This document shows positions 5,489 to 8,803 of a stretch of DNA of 8,803 nucleotides, piece after piece (position 1 is the first letter of the stretch; each line of letters begins with the position of its first letter). The stretch is from an uncultured Clostridia bacterium. GTDB taxonomy: Bacteria; Bacillota; Clostridia; Oscillospirales; Acutalibacteraceae. The stretch covers positions 1 to 8,803 of the forward strand of contig CAUCSW010000019.1 in NCBI GenBank assembly GCA_958445555.1. The letters are read 5' to 3'. The translations under genes and the position numbers were made by a program. A model generated the notes under the pieces. It worked only from the letters and a program-made list of their open reading frames with translations, searched no databases and had not been told where the DNA came from.

Positions 5489-6478
5489 TTGACTCTCACG
5501 AAGCTTGCAAAGCTTGCCAATGTGTCGGTTTCAACCGCATCCAAGGCATTTTCAATGAGTTCCGAGGTCAATGAAGAAACGAGAGAAGCGGTATTTGAAG
5601 CGGCGCGAAAGTCAGGGTGCTTTCGCCGCTTTTTCAATGCAAAATATCCTAAACCGACCGTCACCGTTATCTGCCCCGAGCTTTTCAGCAGATTCTACTC
5701 GGGCATAGCTTCGGATCTTGAAAGAGCCTTTCGCGAGTCGGGCTACGATGTAAGCTTTTCAACGACCGATTTTTCCGACGAAAAGACCGAAGACCTGGTT
5801 TCCTATTACGATCGATATACGGATTCGGACCTGCTCATAGTTATGGGCAATGCTCCCGAAGGAGCGCACCGCGAGATCCCGATCATCCAGATCGGCGGAG
5901 AAAACAACGATACAGACAATGCCGACGGATACATAAGACTTGAATTCGATCAGGCAATGCGCGAGGTCATCGACTCACTTTACCGTTCGGGTGTAAAGAG
6001 CGTCGGATTCATCGGCGAAAAGCATACATATATGAAGCAGAACCTGATAAGCGAACTTCTGAAAGAGTATGACTTCGACGACCTGAGGGTATCCGTCTCG
6101 GCAGAGCGGTTTGAAAAGGGCGGATACACTGCGGTCGAAACCATGCTGAACGAAGGCTTGCCGTTCCCCGAAGCTTTGATATGCGCGTATGACTATATGG
6201 CGATCGGCGCCGTCAGAAAACTGAATGAGGTCGGCATCGCGGTCCCGGGGCAGGTCTCGGTATTCGGAATGGACGATCTGCCCGAGTGCGAATACCTGAC
6301 TCCTTCTCTTTCTTCTGTCGGATGGAGCGGTCGGGAAATATCCTCCGCCGCGGTAAAACTTGCGCTTGATATACTTGACGGAAAAAACGAAAACCGTAAG
6401 ATCACCGTGAGGGCATCGGCAAACTTCCGCGAGTCATCATTAAGAATAAACAGATCATCCGTCACCGCCGATGAATAA
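5489..6478 (+). CDS. LacI/GalR-family transcriptional regulator
   Basis: About 329 residues. The N-terminal helix-turn-helix reads TLTKLAKLANVSVSTASKAF (2-21 of this start), the LacI-type recognition region, followed by SSEVNEETREAVFEAARKSG. After that comes a periplasmic-binding-like sensor domain with VGFIGEK, PEALICAYDYMAIGAVRKL, VPGQVSVFGMDDL and a C-terminal RESS. A hinge segment is present, but CFRRFFNAKYPKP does not match the usual Pro-Asn-x-x-Ala-Arg hinge, so minor-groove contacts may differ. The frame opens at TTG 5471, but that has no ribosome site. The TTG at 5489 has GGGG eight bases upstream and gives the usual LacI-type N-terminus, so I chose it. The ligand is unknown. The likely targets are its own promoter and the divergent permease. 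Confidence 0.88.
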   Translation: MTLTKLAKLANVSVSTASKAFSMSSEVNEETREAVFEAARKSGCFRRFFNAKYPKPTVTVICPELFSRFYSGIASDLERAFRESGYDVSFSTTDFSDEKTEDLVSYYDRYTDSDLLIVMGNAPEGAHREIPIIQIGGENNDTDNADGYIRLEFDQAMREVIDSLYRSGVKSVGFIGEKHTYMKQNLISELLKEYDFDDLRVSVSAERFEKGGYTAVETMLNEGLPFPEALICAYDYMAIGAVRKLNEVGIAVPGQVSVFGMDDLPECEYLTPSLSSVGWSGREISSAAVKLALDILDGKNENRKITVRASANFRESSLRINRSSVTADE

Positions 6479-6579
6479 TGCCCTTCGCCCGCAAAATTTA
6501 ATCGGTAAAGCATTCCGTAAGTCGAAAACACACCGAACAGGTCATACCCAACGAATTGAGGACCGAGGGAGATTATAAA

Positions 6580-7755
6580 ATGAAAGCCACCGAAAAAACA
6601 GACTCTAAATCGGATATAAACGCAGACATAAAATCGGATCAAAAGCAAACGAAAAAAGCAGGCTCAAAAGCCGGTAATGTTATCGGGACAGTGTTTGCGG
6701 CGATCTTAAGTATCCTCCTCTTTGCATCACTTGTATTCACATCGCTTTTTTACGGTATAAGCGATTTTTCAAGACCGGAGACCCTCGTCGACATTGCAAC
6801 AAATATCAACGTAGAAAAGCTTCTTATCTCTAACCAAATGGTAGCGGGAGCGGTTGAAGAATCGGGATTAAACCCCGACGCAGTGGATAAGCTTTTAAAG
6901 ACAAAAGCGGGAAAGGAGCTGGTCTCCGTCTACTCGAACTCGGTCATAAGCTGCATTGAAAATAAGGAACTCGTCGAAAAGCTGACACCCGAGCGCGTAA
7001 ACAAGCTCGCCCGCGAAAATGTGGGCGAGCTCGCAGATGTTGTCAAAGAGACCGTGCCCGCGGCAAGAAAATTCAGCGAAGGAAGACTCAGAGAAATAAT
7101 ACTTATGACGGTGGATAAATACTCCTCTGAGATAGTATCTGCCCTCCCCGCTCCCGAAAGCTTCGGGGAAGTCGCAAGCGAATACGGCGAAACGGCAGCC
7201 TTTGACGCCGACCTGCGGATACGGTTCATAATCGGATTCGTGATCGTATGTGTCATAATTGCAGCACTCATTTATCTTTGCAGATTCCGCCGATTCAAAG
7301 GATTTCTCTGGATCGGGATCACTTCGGGTGCCTCCGCCGTCGTGACCGCCCTTTTTGCAGTTGTGTTAGGCGGCGAAAAGCTTGTAGGCCGCATAATGGA
7401 CAGTATCCCGTCGGGCTCGGTATTTACGACTCCCATTATGTCACATATTTCAAATACACTTTATTGCTGCACACTGATACTGCTCGGTTGTTCCGTGTTG
7501 TTCATCGGCTTGTTTATCCTTACTTATAAGCTGACAGAAAAGCGCCGCGTACACGCTTCCGCCCTGCCGGACGAAAAGTCAAGCGCAAATTCAGACTCAG
7601 GTACCGACACTGCGGCAGAAGCCGACGCCTCGACAAAGGCCGACACTCCCGCCGAGACCGAACCCAAAAACGAGGGCGAGACTCTCGGCGATACCGACAC
7701 TGCCTCCGATACAGACACCGGCACCGATGTCGGGACTGATGCCGATGCCGATTAA
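6580..7755 (+). CDS. Uncharacterised membrane protein with acidic Asp/Thr-rich tail
   Basis: I do not recognise this family. From ATG 6580 (GAGGGA nine bases upstream; a TTG eight codons earlier lacks this) it is 391 residues. It has a hydrophilic Lys/Asp-rich N-terminus (1-32), one helix (about 33-58), a soluble region of about 155 residues (59-213) with little Cys and many charged helices, then three more helices (about 216-233, 242-263, 294-318). A C-terminal tail (about 336-391) is dominated by Asp, Thr, Ala and Glu with DTDT-type repeats. With four helices both termini should be cytoplasmic and the long soluble region extracytoplasmic. The tail repeats look like expanded GAY-ACN codons and may vary between strains. 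It follows the LacI-type gene on the same strand after 101 bases, so co-transcription is possible but nothing links their functions. Confidence 0.75.
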   Translation: MKATEKTDSKSDINADIKSDQKQTKKAGSKAGNVIGTVFAAILSILLFASLVFTSLFYGISDFSRPETLVDIATNINVEKLLISNQMVAGAVEESGLNPDAVDKLLKTKAGKELVSVYSNSVISCIENKELVEKLTPERVNKLARENVGELADVVKETVPAARKFSEGRLREIILMTVDKYSSEIVSALPAPESFGEVASEYGETAAFDADLRIRFIIGFVIVCVIIAALIYLCRFRRFKGFLWIGITSGASAVVTALFAVVLGGEKLVGRIMDSIPSGSVFTTPIMSHISNTLYCCTLILLGCSVLFIGLFILTYKLTEKRRVHASALPDEKSSANSDSGTDTAAEADASTKADTPAETEPKNEGETLGDTDTASDTDTGTDVGTDADAD

Positions 7756-7806
7756 ACCGCACTCAGGGCTCACGGCAGCGCCGCCCGCGCCGAAGGCGTG
7801 GTAAAC

Positions 7807-7992
7807 GGGCATCAGCACTCCCTTATTTTTAAAAGCTCCGCTTTTAGGTAAGGCACCGTTCCTTTATAACACCCTGCCGCCCGTTTTGCGCCCTTCCCAC
7901 GGAAGGGCGCGCGGCGCTGCCTTCGGTTGTGTTGCAGTTCTGACCCATCGGTGCCTTGCCCAAGGAACCCCGCCGATAACTCGCTGATGCCC
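7807..7992. repeat. 186-bp nested inverted repeat, candidate structured RNA or MITE-like element
   Basis: Concentric complementary arms share one centre near 7900. GGGCATCAGC (7807-7816) pairs with GCTGATGCCC (7983-7992). GGTAAGGCACCG (7847-7858) pairs with CGGTGCCTTGCC (7949-7960; one G-T pair). AACAC (7868-7872) pairs with GTGTT (7929-7933), and GCCGC (7876-7880) with GCGGC (7911-7915). The apical hairpin is GCGCCCTTCC (7888-7897)/GGAAGGGCGC (7901-7910). A local hairpin TAAAAGC-TCC-GCTTTTA sits in the left half (7830-7846). GTTCCTT (7858-7864) is complementary to AAGGAAC (7962-7968) in a crossing, pseudoknot-like order. I cannot assign it to a known RNA class. A miniature transposon with 10-bp terminal repeats is the main alternative; no target duplication is obvious. 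Confidence 0.5.
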
Positions 7993-8014
7993 CCACCCGA
8001 CTGACAAAAAATCA

Positions 8015-8039
8015 AAACCACCGGTTCAACCGGTGGTTT
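8015..8039. repeat. Right-end hairpin of the IS element
   Basis: AAACCACCGG (8015-8024) pairs with CCGGTGGTTT (8030-8039) around TTCAA. On the minus strand it is followed by TGATTTTTTG, so besides being the likely transposase recognition hairpin it could terminate tnpA transcripts. Confidence 0.65.
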
Positions 8040-8043
8040 GCTC

Positions 8044-8087
8044 CACCCCTATAAGGGGTGATTACTGGCTTGACCCCTAAAAGGGGT
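8044..8087. repeat. Two related small hairpins near the IS right end
   Basis: CACCCCT-ATA-AGGGGTG (8044-8060) and ACCCCT-AAA-AGGGGT (8073-8087) are near-identical palindromic units about 28 bp apart, just inside the right-end hairpin. They could be extra transposase contacts or part of a small structured RNA at the IS end. Confidence 0.55.
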
Positions 8088-8101
8088 TTCGAAAGTTTAG
8101 C

Positions 8102-8111
8102 ACCGCATTAC
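8102..8111. repeat. tnpA 3'UTR segment complementary to the tnpA leader
   Basis: ACCGCATTAC here is the exact reverse complement of GTAATGCGGT at 8648-8657, in the loop region of the tnpA leader hairpin. The match continues with small changes (TTTAGC versus TTTGGCG). The two copies lie about 40 bp beyond the stop codon and about 22 bp before the start codon. Confidence 0.6.
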
Positions 8112-8118
8112 ATTCTCC

Positions 8119-8149
8119 GGCAGCCGCTCGCGTGCGGCTGTCTTTTTTT
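8119..8149 (+). terminator. Intrinsic terminator facing the tnpA 3' end
   Basis: GGCAGCCGC (8119-8127) pairs with GCGGCTGTC (8134-8142; one G-T pair), then seven T residues (8143-8149) follow on the plus strand. It would stop plus-strand transcription, for example from the 6580-7755 gene, two bases before the tnpA stop. This shields the transposase from antisense read-through. It is not a terminator for tnpA itself. Confidence 0.8.
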
Positions 8150-8151
8150 GC

Positions 8152-8625
8152 CTACTTTCTCTTGTCACCTGTAAACGGGTCGGTAAATTCTTTTATGCTA
8201 ATTTGGTCTGCTGCATAATCTTCTTCTAACTGATTCCTTATGTATTCCGCTATTACTTTTTTATTTCGACCGACCGTATCTACATAGTATCCTCGACACC
8301 AAAAACTTCTTGAACCGTATTTATACTTTAAATTCGCGTGTCGGTCGAAAATCATCAATGTACTTTTTCCCTTGAGATATCCCATAAACTGTGCTATACT
8401 TATGTGCGGTGGGATACTCACCAGCATATGTATATGGTCGGGGCACGCTTCTGCTTCTATTATTTGCACATTTTTTTGCTCGCATAATTTTCGCAGTATT
8501 TGCCCAATATCTTTTTTCAGTTTTCCATATATTTCTTTTCTTCTGAACTTTGGTGCAAAAACTATATGGTACTGACACCTATACTTGCTGTGGGCTGAAC
8601 TTCTTATCTCATTATTTTCTTTCAT
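8152..8625 (-). CDS. tnpA: IS200-type Y1 HUH transposase TnpA
   Basis: A 157-residue single-domain transposase that cuts and rejoins one DNA strand at hairpin ends via a 5'-phosphotyrosine link. The HUH metal-binding pair is His64/His66 in CPDHIHMLVSIPP. The catalytic tyrosine is Tyr128 in EYIRNQ, with the conserved Gln132 four residues on. The GR-N-K segment before it is also typical. Length and motif order match full-size IS200/IS605 TnpA, so the enzyme is probably active. The ATG has a perfect AGGAGG eight bases upstream, but that site sits in a hairpin (8632-8687). No tnpB accompanies it. The reading frame shows no breaks. Confidence 0.95.
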   Translation of the reverse strand: MKENNEIRSSAHSKYRCQYHIVFAPKFRRKEIYGKLKKDIGQILRKLCEQKNVQIIEAEACPDHIHMLVSIPPHISIAQFMGYLKGKSTLMIFDRHANLKYKYGSRSFWCRGYYVDTVGRNKKVIAEYIRNQLEEDYAADQISIKEFTDPFTGDKRK

Positions 8626-8631
8626 TTGAAA

Positions 8632-8687
8632 AACCTCCTGTATTCTAGTAATGCGGTCGCCAAACCACTACTATTATACTGGAGGTT
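8632..8687 (-). promoter_or_regulatory. Leader hairpin sequestering the tnpA Shine-Dalgarno
   Basis: AACCTCC-T-GTAT (8632-8643) pairs with ATAC-T-GGAGGTT (8676-8687) with one T-T mismatch, and an inner TAGTA (8646-8650) pairs with TACTA (8669-8673). In minus-strand RNA the AGGAGGTT ribosome site is thereby base-paired. IS200 of Salmonella is known to repress transposase translation with a similar leader stem-loop. Confidence 0.7.
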
Positions 8688-8701
8688 CTTCTCTTTTTAA
8701 A
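8673..8701 (-). promoter_or_regulatory. Probable tnpA promoter inside the leader hairpin
   Basis: Consensus TATAAT (8678-8673) on the minus strand with a weak -35 TTTAAA (8701-8696) at a 17-base spacing. The predicted start near 8666 is downstream of the hairpin's far arm, so transcripts from this promoter could not form the ribosome-site-blocking stem. Confidence 0.45.
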
Positions 8702-8758
8702 GTCTTTCGGCTTGGCATTCGCCTCGCCCTTTCTATTGTCGCTCCGCTCGCTTTTCTT

Positions 8759-8777
8759 CCCTCGGTAGAACCGAGGG
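8759..8777. repeat. Left-end hairpin of the IS element
   Basis: CCCTCGG (8759-8765) pairs with CCGAGGG (8771-8777) around TAGAA. It lies about 134 bp upstream of tnpA and is the likely left-end recognition hairpin of the transposase. No strong T-run follows on the minus strand. Confidence 0.6.
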
Positions 8778-8803
8778 TTTATTTCCACGTCTAAAGACAC
8801 CAA

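Larger units (their letters stand above)
7756..8151. other. Gene-free structured region between the membrane protein and tnpA
   Basis: No credible coding sequence is present. It contains a small CGCGCC-GAA-GGCGTG hairpin (7786-7800), the nested inverted repeat at 7807-7992, and the right-end hairpins of the insertion sequence (8015-8087). An intrinsic terminator lies at 8119-8149. The reading frames in this stretch lack ribosome sites and are composition-driven. Confidence 0.6.
8008..8790 (-). mobile_element. IS200/IS605-family insertion sequence, IS200 type
   Basis: A single intact Y1 transposase gene (8152-8625) is flanked by subterminal hairpins rather than terminal inverted repeats, as expected for this single-strand-transposing family. 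The left-end hairpin is CCCTCGG/CCGAGGG (8759-8777). The right-end hairpin is AAACCACCGG/CCGGTGGTTT (8015-8039), with further hairpins at 8044-8060 and 8073-8087. There is no tnpB. The exact cleavage points cannot be fixed from one copy: the family makes no target duplications and the tips usually lie some ten bases outside the outer hairpins. The stated ends are therefore approximate. Confidence 0.7.

Noticed and set aside
7520..7818. Several short minus-strand frames rich in Arg, Ser or Val/Gly
   Set aside because: They are mirror images of the Asp/Thr repeat codons in the tail of the 6580-7755 gene.
7812..8021. 69-residue minus-strand frame
   Set aside because: It spans the nested inverted repeat and the IS boundary and has no Shine-Dalgarno. 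Its openness is better explained by composition of a structured non-coding element.
8015..8087. CRISPR-like repeat array
   Set aside because: The repeated units are short palindromes of differing sequence with only two or three copies and no regular spacers; they fit IS-end hairpins.

Overview
The window looks like a chromosomal segment of a low-to-moderate G+C member of the Clostridia (Firmicutes/Bacillota), probably an uncultured gut-type lineage. The reasons are the strong AGGAGG-type ribosome binding sites on most genes, an energy-coupling-factor (ECF) vitamin transporter subunit, a CsoR/copper-ATPase operon with a Firmicutes-style operator, GTG/TTG starts, and GC-rich hairpins filling the gaps between genes. 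No rRNA, tRNA or CRISPR array was seen.

Layout. (a) 71-661 (+): a folate-type ECF S component (folT). Its Shine-Dalgarno is buried in a long hairpin at the very edge of the window. (b) 662-1008: a convergent gene-free gap with several strong hairpins, including a 19-bp terminator. (c) 1009-4228 (-): a copper-homeostasis operon. The promoter has a CsoR-type palindrome lying exactly in its spacer and a second box downstream. It is followed by csoR, a 188-bp leader with a candidate short upstream ORF, and copA. The copA reading frame carries a C-terminal CopZ-like domain that has its own Shine-Dalgarno and ATG, so one gene may make both the ATPase fused to a chaperone and a free chaperone. (d) 4490-6478: a divergent pair, an EamA/DMT-type permease (-) and a LacI-family regulator (+), with face-to-face promoters sharing an AT-rich palindrome. 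(e) 6580-7755 (+): an unrecognised four-TM membrane protein with an Asp/Thr/Ala-rich acidic tail. (f) 7756-8151: no gene, but a 186-bp nested inverted repeat with pseudoknot-like complementarities, then a run of hairpins. (g) About 8008-8790: an IS200-type insertion sequence with a single intact Y1 HUH transposase (-) and hairpins at both ends.

Working logic. In the copper module, CsoR should shut its own promoter until Cu(I) binds Cys53/His78/Cys82. Induction then gives CopA for export and a CopZ domain for metal delivery. The LacI-type protein probably regulates the divergent permease. The IS carries a leader hairpin that covers the transposase Shine-Dalgarno only on transcripts entering from outside, because the predicted internal promoter lies inside the hairpin's far arm. 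A 10-bp complementarity also links the transposase 5' leader to its 3' untranslated region. The most interesting items are the copA-copZ two-in-one gene, the transposase leader/3'UTR RNA architecture, and the structured 7807-7992 element.
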